From: Burkholderiales bacterium
GTDB lineage: Bacteria > Pseudomonadota > Gammaproteobacteria > Burkholderiales > Usitatibacteraceae
NCBI GenBank assembly: GCA_025360815.1
Contig: JANYBL010000091.1
Location: 1 to 64,000 of the forward strand
Reading direction: 5' to 3'
Length of the DNA stretch: 64,000 nt
Below are positions 8,964 to 18,668 of this stretch, piece after piece. A model generated the notes under the pieces. The model ran no database searches. It was not told where the DNA came from and saw nothing but the letters and a program-made list of their open reading frames with translations. Every line of letters starts with the position of its first letter. Within the stretch, counting starts at the first letter, position 1. The position numbers were made by a program, and so were the translations under genes.

Positions 8964-9833
8964 ATGTCAATTTCCCCTGCACCGTCAAAATTCGAGACCA
9001 GAATCGTCAACGCGCTTACCGTTGACGTGGAAGATTATTTCCAAGTGTCCGCGATGGCTCCTTATATTGCGCGTAGCGACTGGGATCGGATTCCGTGTCG
9101 CGTTGAGAAAAATGTCGATACCTTACTCAAACTGTTCGACGCCAACAACGCACAAGCGACGTTTTTTGTTTTGGGATGGGTTGCTGAGCGTTATCCGGGG
9201 CTGGTACGTCGTATTGTTGCAGCTGGGCATGAGCTTGCCAGTCACGGCTATGCGCATTTGCGTGCCAGTGAACAATCACGTGGCGAATTTTTGAATGACA
9301 TCACCCGAGCTAAAAAAATATTGGAAGATGTGGGCGGAGCGGCGGTACGCGGTTATCGCGCACCAAGCTTTTCGATTGGTTTAGGTAACCTGTGGGCATT
9401 CGATAGCATTCTTGAGGCAGGTTACGCTTACAGCTCAAGCGTCTACCCAGTTCAACACGATCACTACGGGATGCCTGACGCGCCGCGTTTTCCGTATCGT
9501 TCAAGAGCAGGGTTAGTGGAGATTCCCATTACAACCGTGCGCGCTTTTGGCCGAAATTTGCCTGCGGGTGGTGGCGGCTATTTTCGTCTCGCGCCATACG
9601 CTTTGTCCCGTTTGGCGATTCGCCGTGTAAATGAAAATGATGGCCGCCCCGCGATTTTTTATATGCACCCTTGGGAAGTGGACCCTGATCAGCCCCGCAT
9701 CGTTGGAACCAGCTTTAAAACTCGTTTCCGCCACTATTTAAACTTGGGTCAAATGGAGGCACGCCTTAAACGGCTGACGACAGATTTTCAGTGGGGCAGA
9801 GTTGACCAAGCTTTTGCATCTGATCTTGTTTAA
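8964..9833 (+). CDS. XrtA-system polysaccharide deacetylase (NodB domain)
   Basis: Matches the deacetylase type that travels with exosortase A (TIGR03006 by recollection). Family markers: an NALTVDVEDYFQVSAMAPY start containing the catalytic Asp and metal-ligand Asp/Glu, QATFFVLGWVAERYPGLVRRI, HELASHGYAHL with the two metal-binding His, and RGYRAPSFSIG. Near the C-terminus FYMHPWEVDPDQP supplies another conserved His. It has no signal peptide. At 289 residues it is the usual size. It is expected to remove N-acetyl groups from amino sugars of the locus polysaccharide or its precursor. Confidence 0.92.
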   Translation: MSISPAPSKFETRIVNALTVDVEDYFQVSAMAPYIARSDWDRIPCRVEKNVDTLLKLFDANNAQATFFVLGWVAERYPGLVRRIVAAGHELASHGYAHLRASEQSRGEFLNDITRAKKILEDVGGAAVRGYRAPSFSIGLGNLWAFDSILEAGYAYSSSVYPVQHDHYGMPDAPRFPYRSRAGLVEIPITTVRAFGRNLPAGGGGYFRLAPYALSRLAIRRVNENDGRPAIFYMHPWEVDPDQPRIVGTSFKTRFRHYLNLGQMEARLKRLTTDFQWGRVDQAFASDLV

Positions 9834-9900
9834 GTTCGGTGCGCCCGTGTTGTGCCCATAGAAATTTTCGCCATTTAGCCCAAACAATATCAAGGTTCGC

Positions 9901-11412
9901 GTGGCAACAGTTATCCCACCAGAAAAATCGCTATCGGATCGTGCAGCGCTGCTTATTCTGGCGAATCTCGTTAAATTTTCAGTTGGCATCATAATGCCTA
10001 TGGTGCTGGTCCGGCTGTTAAGTCAAAACGATTACGGCTCTTATCAACAGATGGTGCTGATTAGTAACACGGTCATGTCGTTATTGACACTTGGCCTGCC
10101 AACCTCTGTTTATTATTTTTATGCTCATACCGAACGCGAGCGACTGCCTGCACTAATAATGCAAACGACTCTACTGCTGGGCGCAGCGGGCATCGTGGCG
10201 ACTGCAATTGTTTATTTTGGCGCGTCGCCGATTGCCAGAAATCTTAACAATCCAGAGATGGCGGGTCTTCTCGCAATCTATGCATTTTCAGTTGCTTTTT
10301 TGATTGCTAGCGAACATTCCATTGCGCTCCTGATTGCACAAGATCGTTACAAACTTGCACTCAGTGTTGAGATTGGCGAAACAGTTGTGCGCGTCGTCTT
10401 GTTGCTGGTCCCGCTGTGGATGGGTTGGGGATTTAAAGGCCTCATTATCGCTATTGTTGTGTTTGGCTTCCTTAGATTTGTGGTGCGAACCACCATTATG
10501 TTTCGGAACAAAGGGCTTTGCTTCAAAGATTGGCGTAAAAACACGTTTGCCAAAGAGCAGCTTCACTACAGCCTGCCACTCACGTTGACCAGCTTGGCTG
10601 GGACAATCGCGGGTTTCTTTAATCGGGGTATTGTTGCAGCAGCGTTTTCGCCCGCACAGTTTGCAATTTATGCCGTAGGCCGAATGGATTTTCCATTTGC
10701 GACTGTTTTCCAAGCCTCTATTGCCAATGTTCTGCGAGCATCTTTGCCGCCGCTGGTAAGAGATGGAAAGCTTGAAGAGGTTGCGCATATTATCCGTGAC
10801 GCGACGAGACGTCTATCAATTATCGTGTTGCCTAGTTTTGTATTTTTGTTTGGATTTGCGCCTGAATTCATAAACCTGCTTTTTACGAATGCGTACGATG
10901 ATAGCGTGCCGATTTTCCGCATAAGCGTGTTTGAAGTCCCCTTGCATATGTTTTTTTTGAGTCCTATCCCGCAGATTTTTGGCCAAACTAAGATTAATCT
11001 TTATGTCAATCTTTGGGTGGCTGCAACGCTGGTGGTGCTGACCTATCTATTGTTAAAAGGAATTGGTTTCTATGGTCCCGCGATTGCAGCCGTCGTTTCG
11101 CAGTATCTCGGCTCAATCCTTTTCTTAAGGGTCGTGTTGCGCTTTACGAACAGTCGTCTGACGGATGTTTTGCCGGTAGCAGGGCTGATGCGTGTTTTGT
11201 TGGCTGCGAGCGCGGCGTATGCAGTCGCCCAGTTTTTTCGAACGGCGACTTCTACGTCTTTTTTAAATTTTTTCATTGTTGCCGGTATTTACAGTGTTAT
11301 TTTTTTCGTGATTGCCGCACTGATAAATATTTTTAATAAAGATGATATTAATTTGATGCGTCGTTGGGGCGGCAAATTAATTCCTGCTCTAAGCCTAAGA
11401 AATAGCCCATGA
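9901..11412 (+). CDS. Wzx-like oligosaccharide flippase
   Basis: A polytopic membrane protein with about 12-14 hydrophobic segments over 503 residues, the size and pattern of the polysaccharide biosynthesis/MATE-like flippases that move undecaprenyl-linked repeat units across the inner membrane. The N-terminal part (ALLILANLVKFSVGIIMPMVLVRLL, then NDYGSYQQ) is typical of the family. It starts with GTG at 9901 and its stop overlaps the next ATG by four bases (ATGA), so translation is probably coupled to the downstream glycosyltransferase. Confidence 0.88.
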   Translation: MATVIPPEKSLSDRAALLILANLVKFSVGIIMPMVLVRLLSQNDYGSYQQMVLISNTVMSLLTLGLPTSVYYFYAHTERERLPALIMQTTLLLGAAGIVATAIVYFGASPIARNLNNPEMAGLLAIYAFSVAFLIASEHSIALLIAQDRYKLALSVEIGETVVRVVLLLVPLWMGWGFKGLIIAIVVFGFLRFVVRTTIMFRNKGLCFKDWRKNTFAKEQLHYSLPLTLTSLAGTIAGFFNRGIVAAAFSPAQFAIYAVGRMDFPFATVFQASIANVLRASLPPLVRDGKLEEVAHIIRDATRRLSIIVLPSFVFLFGFAPEFINLLFTNAYDDSVPIFRISVFEVPLHMFFLSPIPQIFGQTKINLYVNLWVAATLVVLTYLLLKGIGFYGPAIAAVVSQYLGSILFLRVVLRFTNSRLTDVLPVAGLMRVLLAASAAYAVAQFFRTATSTSFLNFFIVAGIYSVIFFVIAALINIFNKDDINLMRRWGGKLIPALSLRNSP

Positions 11413-12572
11413 AAAATAAGATGGATAAGCGACTTCATGTACTACATGTCTTGTTGAGTTTGGAACCTGGCGGGTTGGAAACTGGGGTTGTAAATGTTGT
11501 AAATCGGCTCAATCCTGATCATTTTCGTTCATCGATTGGCTGTATCAAACATGCCGGGGAATTTGCGGCTAGGATTACTGCGTCGGAGGTAAAGATTTAT
11601 GAGCTTGGTTGGCGCGGCGGAAATGATCTGATCTTACCGTTTCGATTGGCAAGACTATTTCGCAAGGTGCATCCCGACATCATACATAGCCGAAATGCGG
11701 AGTCTTTTTTTTACGCCTATTTAGGTGCAAAGTTGGCTGGTGTCAAATGCATTGTTCACAGCGAACATGGGCGCACATTCAATGATCGGAAAATACGGTT
11801 TCTCATGCAAAAATGGTTTTCCGAATACACACACGCTATTTTTTCGGTATCCACCCAGTTAAAAGCCGATTTAGTAAAGCACATTCATATTCCCAAAGAA
11901 AGGATTGAAGTGCTCCACAATGGCGTAGACCTTAACCAATTCAAGTCTGTACAGCGTCAAGTCGTTAGAGATAAATTGGGGTTCCGAGACGATCAAATTA
12001 TCATAGGAAGTGTTGGCCGTTTAGTCGCGGTGAAAAACTATGCACTCTTACTGAGTGCGTTTCATCAACTCAATCTGAAAAATGCCGTCGTCATGTTAGT
12101 GGGCGAGGGCGGAGAACGTAAGATACTTGAGGAACTTGCCCAGTCGTTGGCTATTGCCGATCGAGTTCATTTTCTTGGCCATCGTGACGACGTTGCTGAA
12201 CTATTGCTAGCCATGGATATTTTCGTATTGCCATCCGTCAGTGAAGGTATGTCTAATACACTGCTTGAGGCAATGGCGGTTGGCATTGCTCCAGTGGCCA
12301 GCGATGTCGGGGGCAATCCTGAGATCGTTGAGCATGGTGTAAGTGGCTTTGTTTTCCCAAGCCGTGACGAATCAGCTTTACGAGAATACCTCATGATGCT
12401 AGCAACCGACACGGCTCTGCGCGGCGAGATAGGGAGCGCGGCTCGGGATAAGGTTAAGAAAGAATTCACCATTGACGCGATGGTGGCAAGATATGAATCT
12501 CTATATCACCGGGTGTGGTTAGAGCAAAATACGGAGAACAGGCGTGAGCAAAATCACAGACCAACTCGTTAA
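11409..12572 (+). CDS. GT4 glycosyltransferase, PEP-CTERM/EpsH1-associated type
   Basis: A GT-B fold glycosyltransferase. The N-terminus RLHVLHVLLSLEPGGLETGVVNVVNRL is characteristic of the sugar transferase subfamily associated with PEP-CTERM/EpsH1 loci (TIGR03088 by recollection). The C-terminal donor domain shows GSVGRLVAVKNYALL, FLGHRDDVAELL and the E-x7-E motif region PSVSEGMSNTLLEAMAVG. It overlaps the flippase gene by four bases and itself overlaps the next gene. It probably adds one sugar of the repeat unit at the cytoplasmic face. Confidence 0.9.
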   Translation: MKNKMDKRLHVLHVLLSLEPGGLETGVVNVVNRLNPDHFRSSIGCIKHAGEFAARITASEVKIYELGWRGGNDLILPFRLARLFRKVHPDIIHSRNAESFFYAYLGAKLAGVKCIVHSEHGRTFNDRKIRFLMQKWFSEYTHAIFSVSTQLKADLVKHIHIPKERIEVLHNGVDLNQFKSVQRQVVRDKLGFRDDQIIIGSVGRLVAVKNYALLLSAFHQLNLKNAVVMLVGEGGERKILEELAQSLAIADRVHFLGHRDDVAELLLAMDIFVLPSVSEGMSNTLLEAMAVGIAPVASDVGGNPEIVEHGVSGFVFPSRDESALREYLMMLATDTALRGEIGSAARDKVKKEFTIDAMVARYESLYHRVWLEQNTENRREQNHRPTR

Positions 12573-13545
12573 TAGTAATTTTTGTCGTAATACGGTGAGC
12601 TGGATGTCCAGGCATCGTCTCGGGCGTCCGTTGATTTTGTTTTATCACGGCGTTTCCGTCGAAGCCGTTTCCGCGCAGCACGCCACAGCGGGACGATTTG
12701 GCGATAAGCATCTGCCGCTTGATTCGTTTGTAACCCACTTAAAAACATTGAAGAAATCTTGGCGGGTTATCGCACTTAGCGAGATGGTTGCTGGTTTGCG
12801 GGCCGGTGATGAGATGAGAGGGACGATCGCAATTACTTTCGACGACGGCTACGAAAATAATGTTTTGAAAGCGGCCCCTGTATTGGCAGATTTTAATATG
12901 CCTGCCTCATTTTTTATTGCAACTAATTTTATTGGCACGAATAAGTGGATATGGACAGATCATGTGGAGGTGTTACTCAGACGCACTAAAGCAAAAACAG
13001 TTTTTTTTGCTCCGCGTAATATTGGTTTCTCCCTTGACTCGGAAGGTGGTAAAGACATTGCCATTAAAGAAATCAAAGCTGCCCTGAAAGGGCTTGGAAA
13101 CACGGAGAAGTTGGCAGCAATCGAGGCGCTTGGAAGAGAATTACGGGACGACTTAACTGATGTTCCATCTGGTGATCAGCGGTTCATGAGTTGGGATCAG
13201 GTAAGGAGTCTATCCGAATCGGGATTTGAAGTTGGCGGACATACAATGTCACATCCTATCTTGTCGCGCCTTCCCTTCGAGGAAGCAAAAAAAGAAATTC
13301 TGGAATGCTGTGAACGCATCAAGATAGAGTTGGGCAAGTGCAGTCCAATATTTTGTTATCCAAACGGAAAATCGGGCGACTACACGAAAGAGATTATGAC
13401 GCTATGCGCGGCACATTTCGATTCTGCTGTCTCAACAAACCGGGGGGCGGCACGCGCGGATGAGTTGTATGAGTTGCGGCGGCTTGGGACGCCCACAGGC
13501 GCGCGCTTGTCGAATATCGACTGGTTGCTTTTTACTTCAAGATAA
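12544..13545 (+). CDS. polysaccharide deacetylase family protein
   Basis: NodB-type carbohydrate esterase. Visible motifs are LILFYHGVSVE near residue 30, GTIAITFDDGYENNV (motif 1, Asp-Asp), MPASFFIATNFIG, and VGGHTMSHPILSRL (motif 2, His-x-x-x-His). The start is GTG at 12544 with GGAG nine bases upstream; it overlaps the preceding glycosyltransferase gene by 29 bases. There is no signal peptide. It is the second clear deacetylase of the locus; whether both act on the same sugar is not known. Confidence 0.88.
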   Translation: MSKITDQLVNSNFCRNTVSWMSRHRLGRPLILFYHGVSVEAVSAQHATAGRFGDKHLPLDSFVTHLKTLKKSWRVIALSEMVAGLRAGDEMRGTIAITFDDGYENNVLKAAPVLADFNMPASFFIATNFIGTNKWIWTDHVEVLLRRTKAKTVFFAPRNIGFSLDSEGGKDIAIKEIKAALKGLGNTEKLAAIEALGRELRDDLTDVPSGDQRFMSWDQVRSLSESGFEVGGHTMSHPILSRLPFEEAKKEILECCERIKIELGKCSPIFCYPNGKSGDYTKEIMTLCAAHFDSAVSTNRGAARADELYELRRLGTPTGARLSNIDWLLFTSR

Positions 13546-13551
13546 TTGCCA

Positions 13552-14823
13552 ATGGAATTTCTCTATCCATTATTGACGTTTTTGCAACCCGGTATTCTTT
13601 GGTCCACGTTAGCGGAATATCGAATCATGCAAATTGCTTCGCTTCTTGCATTTGTTGCTGCATTCACCCGTCCAGCGCTGTATCCACGGACTAAACCGTT
13701 TACAAACTTGGTATTTGTTTGGCTGTGTTGCTTTTTGTTTGTTCAAGTAATCTCAGTTTATTACGGCGGTTTGGATGCCGTGTTTGAAGAGTTTTCGTTT
13801 TGGCTCCCTTTTTTCATGTTTATGGTCGTTTCGGTGCTTTTGATTCGTGACGATGTTGCACTTAAGCGCTACATTTGGGGAATGAGTTGGGGCTGCCTCT
13901 TTGTGGTTTGCTACGGCATTTATATGGCTATTTTCGAAGGTGGCTACAGCGAGGGTACCTATGAAAACACCGGGCGCGCCGGCGCCTATGGAATGTACTT
14001 GAATCACAATGACTATACATTTATCGTAATCCAAATTTTGCCGTTCCTGTTTACACTGCGGCGAATCGAAACGGGTTTTTTTCGCCGCCTAATTCTTTTG
14101 CTTGGCATGCTGGCATGTGTTTTAGGGGTCCTCCTATCCTTATCTCGTGGGGGTATTTTGGCGTTAGTGCTTGAATTTACACTTATTCTATTTATTGCAA
14201 TGAAAGGAAAAAGACGCTTTTTATGGTTGCCAGTTCTAGCCGTCATGGCCGTTGTTGCCGTTGCTTATTTGTGGAAAGCGCGCGCAGAAAATCAACCCGG
14301 CGATTACGATGCAAAAGCCGCAGAAAGTAGTCGTTTCGAATTTTGGGAGTCTGGTTTTTTGATGCTGGAAAAGCATCCTTTGCTAGGCGTTGGCAGTCGG
14401 CGATTTGCTGAGTACAGCCGATTCTACGGCGAAGTTACGTCCTTCCGTATTGGGCGAAACTCCCACAACACCTATATAGAAATTTTAGCGGGCAGTGGTA
14501 TTTTAGGCTTCGTACCATTCGCGCTGTTTGTTTATTTGCTGGTAAAGGAAATGTATCGTCGTCCACCGACTCATGCGCCGCCGTTGTTAAATGCCGTTCG
14601 AGTTGCGACTTTGATTAGTTTTTATTCATTACTATTTAGAGCATTTCTAGATGCAAAAATGTACGATTGGAGTTTCTATACACTCTGCGTTATAGCGGTG
14701 AGCTATTCTGCCTTAAGGCAGCATTACTGTACCTTGCAAGATAAGGATAGGAAGACTAAGTTGCCTGATATCAATGGCACATTGCCTGTTCATAGAAAGT
14801 TGAACGATGCAATCGCGGCTTGA
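13552..14823 (+). CDS. O-antigen ligase/polymerase-like membrane protein (Wzy/WaaL family)
   Basis: About ten membrane segments with the Wzy_C signature around LLSLSRGGILALVLEF and a periplasmic loop containing FWESGFLMLEKHPLLGVGSRRF and RNSHNTYIEILAGSG, both usual in O-antigen ligase-like polymerases. This is the best candidate for the repeat-unit polymerase of the locus. ATG 13552 is chosen; a TTG at 13546 would add only two residues. It follows the deacetylase gene by six bases. Confidence 0.87.
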   Translation: MEFLYPLLTFLQPGILWSTLAEYRIMQIASLLAFVAAFTRPALYPRTKPFTNLVFVWLCCFLFVQVISVYYGGLDAVFEEFSFWLPFFMFMVVSVLLIRDDVALKRYIWGMSWGCLFVVCYGIYMAIFEGGYSEGTYENTGRAGAYGMYLNHNDYTFIVIQILPFLFTLRRIETGFFRRLILLLGMLACVLGVLLSLSRGGILALVLEFTLILFIAMKGKRRFLWLPVLAVMAVVAVAYLWKARAENQPGDYDAKAAESSRFEFWESGFLMLEKHPLLGVGSRRFAEYSRFYGEVTSFRIGRNSHNTYIEILAGSGILGFVPFALFVYLLVKEMYRRPPTHAPPLLNAVRVATLISFYSLLFRAFLDAKMYDWSFYTLCVIAVSYSALRQHYCTLQDKDRKTKLPDINGTLPVHRKLNDAIAA

Positions 14824-14878
14824 ATATCGTGTTTAACGAAGAACTATCTTTTATGCTCAGATACTTCCTAGCAACCAA

Positions 14879-16078
14879 TTGTCCGGGGTCGTTTTGCGCA
14901 TATTAGTTGTGACCACATTCTTCCCAAATTCAGTTGATCCTCATCGGACTGTGTTTGTGAAAAACCTCGTTAACGCGATGCATAAGCAAGTTAAAATTAG
15001 TGTCGTTGCACCCGTTCCGTATGCCCCGCCGTTCCCAAAAAGAGCGCGCTGGCTTGCTCAGCGGCGCATTCCGTTTAGCGAACAGATAGGCGAGATTTAT
15101 GTTGAGCATCCCCGTTTTGTTGCGCTTCCAAAAATTGAGTGTCTTACCGGGGTTGGCTATTTTCTGAACGTAGTCCGAATGCTCTCAGGCCGCATTCGTA
15201 AGCTCCAGCCTGATGTCATTCATGTGCATTGCGGATATCCTGACGCCGTCGGCGTTGCTCTTGCAGCGCGTGTTCTCGGTATTCCATATGTGATTACGCT
15301 CCATGGCAGCGATATTAATGTGTACGCGACCCATCGCCTACTTCGTCCGCAAATCCGGTGGGCATTGAAAGGTGCTTCTGGTGTAATAGCGGTCAGCAAT
15401 GTGCTTGCGGCGAAGGTGCGGATACTAACAACCGGTCGAGTCTCGCATCTCGTCACTATCCCCTGTGCCGGCTTCGACCCAAATTTATTTTATGAGCGTC
15501 CTTCAGCTGAAAGCCGGTCGACGGTTGGCATACACGATTCTGTTCGATTGATCGTATTTGTGGGCCATCTGGTTCCTGTGAAAGGGATTGAGTTTCTGAT
15601 CGATGCTTGGGGGCTTTTGATGAATCGCAATGCTGCAACGGTTGCGCGGCTAATCATTATTGGCGAGGGCAATTGTCGCGAACCTCTTGAGCGACGGGCA
15701 AAACACCTTAGCGCCACCACTAACATTACTTTTACGGGGGTACTCTCGCAAGAAGAAGTTTCAACTTGGATAGCGGCGTCCGATCTTCTCTGTTTACCAA
15801 GTCTAAATGAAGGCACGCCCAATGTTGTCGTTGAGGCGCTTGCGACGGGGATTCCAGTTGTGGCGAGTAGAGTAGGCGGCATTCCAGCGCTGATAAAGGA
15901 TGATGAAAATGGCAAGCTAGTTCCGCCCTGCGATGCGTTGGCATTAGCAAATGCAATTGAAGAAGTGCTTTCGCGTCAGTGGAGTCGCAGCGTGATCCGA
16001 TCGTCCGTTGCTCATCTGACATGGGATGCTCTAGCAGAGAAAAACATCACATTTATCGAATCAGTCATCACCAAGTAG
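14879..16078 (+). CDS. GT4-family glycosyltransferase
   Basis: GT-B fold enzyme with an N-terminal acceptor domain (LRILVVTTFFPNSVDPHRTVFVKNLV; DVIHVHCGYPDAVG; PYVITLHGSDINVYA) and a C-terminal donor domain (LIVFVGHLVPVKGIEFLIDAW; PSLNEGTPNVVVEALATGIPVVASRVGGIP). No ATG lies at a sensible position; the TTG at 14879 is the best available start, so the exact N-terminus is uncertain. It lies 55 bases after the polymerase gene, in the same transcription unit. The sugar transferred is unknown. Confidence 0.87.
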   Translation: MSGVVLRILVVTTFFPNSVDPHRTVFVKNLVNAMHKQVKISVVAPVPYAPPFPKRARWLAQRRIPFSEQIGEIYVEHPRFVALPKIECLTGVGYFLNVVRMLSGRIRKLQPDVIHVHCGYPDAVGVALAARVLGIPYVITLHGSDINVYATHRLLRPQIRWALKGASGVIAVSNVLAAKVRILTTGRVSHLVTIPCAGFDPNLFYERPSAESRSTVGIHDSVRLIVFVGHLVPVKGIEFLIDAWGLLMNRNAATVARLIIIGEGNCREPLERRAKHLSATTNITFTGVLSQEEVSTWIAASDLLCLPSLNEGTPNVVVEALATGIPVVASRVGGIPALIKDDENGKLVPPCDALALANAIEEVLSRQWSRSVIRSSVAHLTWDALAEKNITFIESVITK

Positions 16079-16345
16079 GCAAGTAAAGTATTTATTCGCA
16101 TTTTGATCTTGAAGGTGTCACATCTACCTGCGACTATGGATCAGCGAAAATCGCTGCCGCATAACCAACTCGGGAGGCGAGAGGGGACTGTGCTTGAGCC
16201 TTTGACGTTTTTAATGCGTAAAATAGTGAATTTATTCATAAGAGTAATGCAACTCTGCGCATGACGTCTTTACATGCGACATTTTCGGCGGTCATTTATT
16301 GAATCCAAGATGCCGCGCAATAACTAGAATATGCTCCGCTAAATC

Positions 16346-17446
16346 ATGTTGCGTCGATCAATAACTACGCTTGAGTCCTCCTCCGGAGTCCCGGATTGGT
16401 GGGTGCCTTTATTTGCTGAGGCAAAACGAACATCCATTTTTTTGACGTCCGAGTGGATTCAAACTTGGCTAGATGTGTACGGGCGGGATTTTTCAGGACA
16501 CTGGATTTGTTGGGATATTGACGGCAAAGTAGTCGGCGGCTGTCTGATACTGATACGTGTGACGCGCAAGCAAATATTTTCACTACGTACTATTTACTTT
16601 AACGCCACGGGTGATTCTGCGCAACGAACGCCATTGGCTGAGTTTAACGATGTGCTTTTTATTGAGCCGTATGGCGAGAAAATTGCAAACGATTTGGCGG
16701 AATTTCTAATGACACGGCACTGGGACAGGCTATCCATTTCAGGATATGAACCGGGCGGGGTGCTGAGTCTGCTAAGTGACGCATTGCCAAACTCAAGTTT
16801 CCAGCATGAGCCGGAAACCGCGGCGTACGTTGATCTCAGGTTGCTAAAGAACTCTCCATTTGAAAAAATGTTGAGCGCCAATACTCGAAGTCAACTTAAG
16901 CGCTGTCAGCGCCGGTACGAAGAACAGACGGGGGGAATCACTATTTATCGTGCTACAACCGTAACGGAGGCCATTGCCTATCTTGATCAACTTGCCGCAT
17001 TTCACAATGAACGGCGAGCGGCAAAAGGTGAGACTGGCTCGTTTGAGAGCACTGCCATTGTCGGCTTCCATAAAAGACTGATCCCGCTCTTATTTGACCA
17101 AGGTCAGGTTGATCTCCTGAGAATTGCCTCGGGTGTTACTTCTATCGGTTATCTTTACAACTTTGTTAGAAATGGAAAGGTATATTTTTTCCAATCGGGC
17201 TTTCACTATAATGGAGATTCAAAAATGAAACCAGGACTGCTAGCACATGCGCTGGCGATCCAGTACTATGCAGAAAATGGGAGGGCTGAATATGATTTTT
17301 TGGCTGGTGACTCCCAATACAAGCGTTCACTCACGAGCCAGTCGCGTCCGCTCAATTGGTCGGTTCTTTATCGGGACAATCGGCGGGTTCGCGGCTTACT
17401 GGTGCTAAAACGATTTTCCGATTGGCTTTTAAACAAGCTTCATTAA
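16346..17446 (+). CDS. GNAT-fold acyltransferase, CelD/FemAB-like
   Basis: Contains the GNAT_6 (CelD/BcsL) pattern: an N-terminal half with FLTSEWIQTWLDVYG and a C-terminal acetyltransferase half with a LKRCQRRYEEQTGG helix, AFHNERRAAKGETGSF, SIGYLYNFVRNGKVYFFQSGF and the terminal motif YDFLAGDSQYKRSLT. Family members act on sugars or peptidoglycan-type acceptors in surface-polymer loci. It is the last plus-strand gene of the first block and is separated from the preceding gene by 267 bases in which I see no clear promoter or gene. The next gene is convergent. Confidence 0.82.
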   Translation: MLRRSITTLESSSGVPDWWVPLFAEAKRTSIFLTSEWIQTWLDVYGRDFSGHWICWDIDGKVVGGCLILIRVTRKQIFSLRTIYFNATGDSAQRTPLAEFNDVLFIEPYGEKIANDLAEFLMTRHWDRLSISGYEPGGVLSLLSDALPNSSFQHEPETAAYVDLRLLKNSPFEKMLSANTRSQLKRCQRRYEEQTGGITIYRATTVTEAIAYLDQLAAFHNERRAAKGETGSFESTAIVGFHKRLIPLLFDQGQVDLLRIASGVTSIGYLYNFVRNGKVYFFQSGFHYNGDSKMKPGLLAHALAIQYYAENGRAEYDFLAGDSQYKRSLTSQSRPLNWSVLYRDNRRVRGLLVLKRFSDWLLNKLH

Positions 17447-17518
17447 TATCTATCTGGTTCGTGGCCGTTGTGCCTCGGCCGAAGTGCTTTGCACTGCTTT
17501 CGAGACGGCAATAGCAGA

Positions 17519-18580
17519 TCATCGAAAGATGCCGATCGCTAGCGCAAATTTTTTCGCTATTGCTACCGCAAATTTTGGCAGTACAGCTTTTGCAAGCACT
17601 CTCGCCAGTACAATATTAGCGGGCTTTCTGATTGCGCTTTGCCACAAATAATTCAAGGCTAACAGCCGAGAAGTCACTATTGCACCTTCCGCTGCATCAA
17701 GCCAGCACTCCGCTATTTTTGCTTTTATGGCAGGTAAATTCTTGGAAACAAGAGCTGGGTCGGATTGGCGTATTTTTTCAATGACCCTGATTGTCTCAAG
17801 AGGGATTTTTGCGCTTGCCCGTTGTGAGATCTGTCCGGCGCCCAAACGATAACGAAGCAGCGACTGTTGTATAAAAGCAAACGGACCCAATCGCGACGCG
17901 CGCAGTATCCAATCGTAATCACTACTATAGAGCAAGCCGGTATCAAACAGCCCAACTTTTTCAAACGCGTCGCGCCTCACCATCACTGTTGGGGGGTGCA
18001 CAAAATTCCCCCAGAGCAATAATTCGCGGCAGTCCCCGACGTACACAGACGCATCTCCCGCAACCCCTGAGATCGGTATTTTACGTGGGTAAATTTTATT
18101 CATTCCCCCGATACGGTTGGGCGCGCCGTAATACACCATTTCATAATTCTCGATCAGATCGTTGGGGTCATCTGAGAAAGCTGAAAAGCCGGTGGACACA
18201 AGCGCAATATCTTCGTAATCGGCGAGTACCAATTGTTGTTTCGCTAATCTATCCTGCTCCGCAATATCGTCTGCGTCCATCCAAGCAATAAATTCACCAG
18301 ATGCGGCTTGAACGCTAACATTGCGTGCATGGGCGATTCCGCCATTTTTCTGATGAATGGTTTTGATTCGCCCTCCAAACGAGTCTAATATTTCTGCCGT
18401 TTTATCGCTCGAGCCGTCATTGACAACAATAATTTCAACATCGCTATATTTTTGCGCAAGACAGCTCTCGATGGTCTTAACAATAGTTGCGCTGTTGTTG
18501 TAAGCGGGTATCACAATTGATACACGGCCCACAACAACGGGTGGAAAAGACATATTTCTCTTGGGTAGCGAGCAATTCAT
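17519..18580 (-). CDS. glycosyltransferase family 2 protein
   Basis: A soluble GT-A enzyme: RVSIVIPAYNNSATIVKTIESCL, VEIIVVNDGSSDKTAEIL, GIAHARNVSVQAASGEFIAWMDADD (DxD metal motif), and the acceptor-side FVHPPTVMVRRDAFEKVGLFD. Length 353. The start at 18580 has AGGG seven bases upstream; an internal ATG at 18553 is an alternative. It opens no obvious operon with the next minus-strand gene, from which it is separated by 88 bases without a recognisable element. Confidence 0.88.
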   Translation of the reverse strand: MNCSLPKRNMSFPPVVVGRVSIVIPAYNNSATIVKTIESCLAQKYSDVEIIVVNDGSSDKTAEILDSFGGRIKTIHQKNGGIAHARNVSVQAASGEFIAWMDADDIAEQDRLAKQQLVLADYEDIALVSTGFSAFSDDPNDLIENYEMVYYGAPNRIGGMNKIYPRKIPISGVAGDASVYVGDCRELLLWGNFVHPPTVMVRRDAFEKVGLFDTGLLYSSDYDWILRASRLGPFAFIQQSLLRYRLGAGQISQRASAKIPLETIRVIEKIRQSDPALVSKNLPAIKAKIAECWLDAAEGAIVTSRLLALNYLWQSAIRKPANIVLARVLAKAVLPKFAVAIAKKFALAIGIFR

Positions 18581-18668
18581 CTAAATCCCTGTTTACGACA
18601 GTTTGAATTCTGAGAAGCACGTAATCCAAATGCAATTATGTTCGTCTACGTAGGATAGCAATGATTCC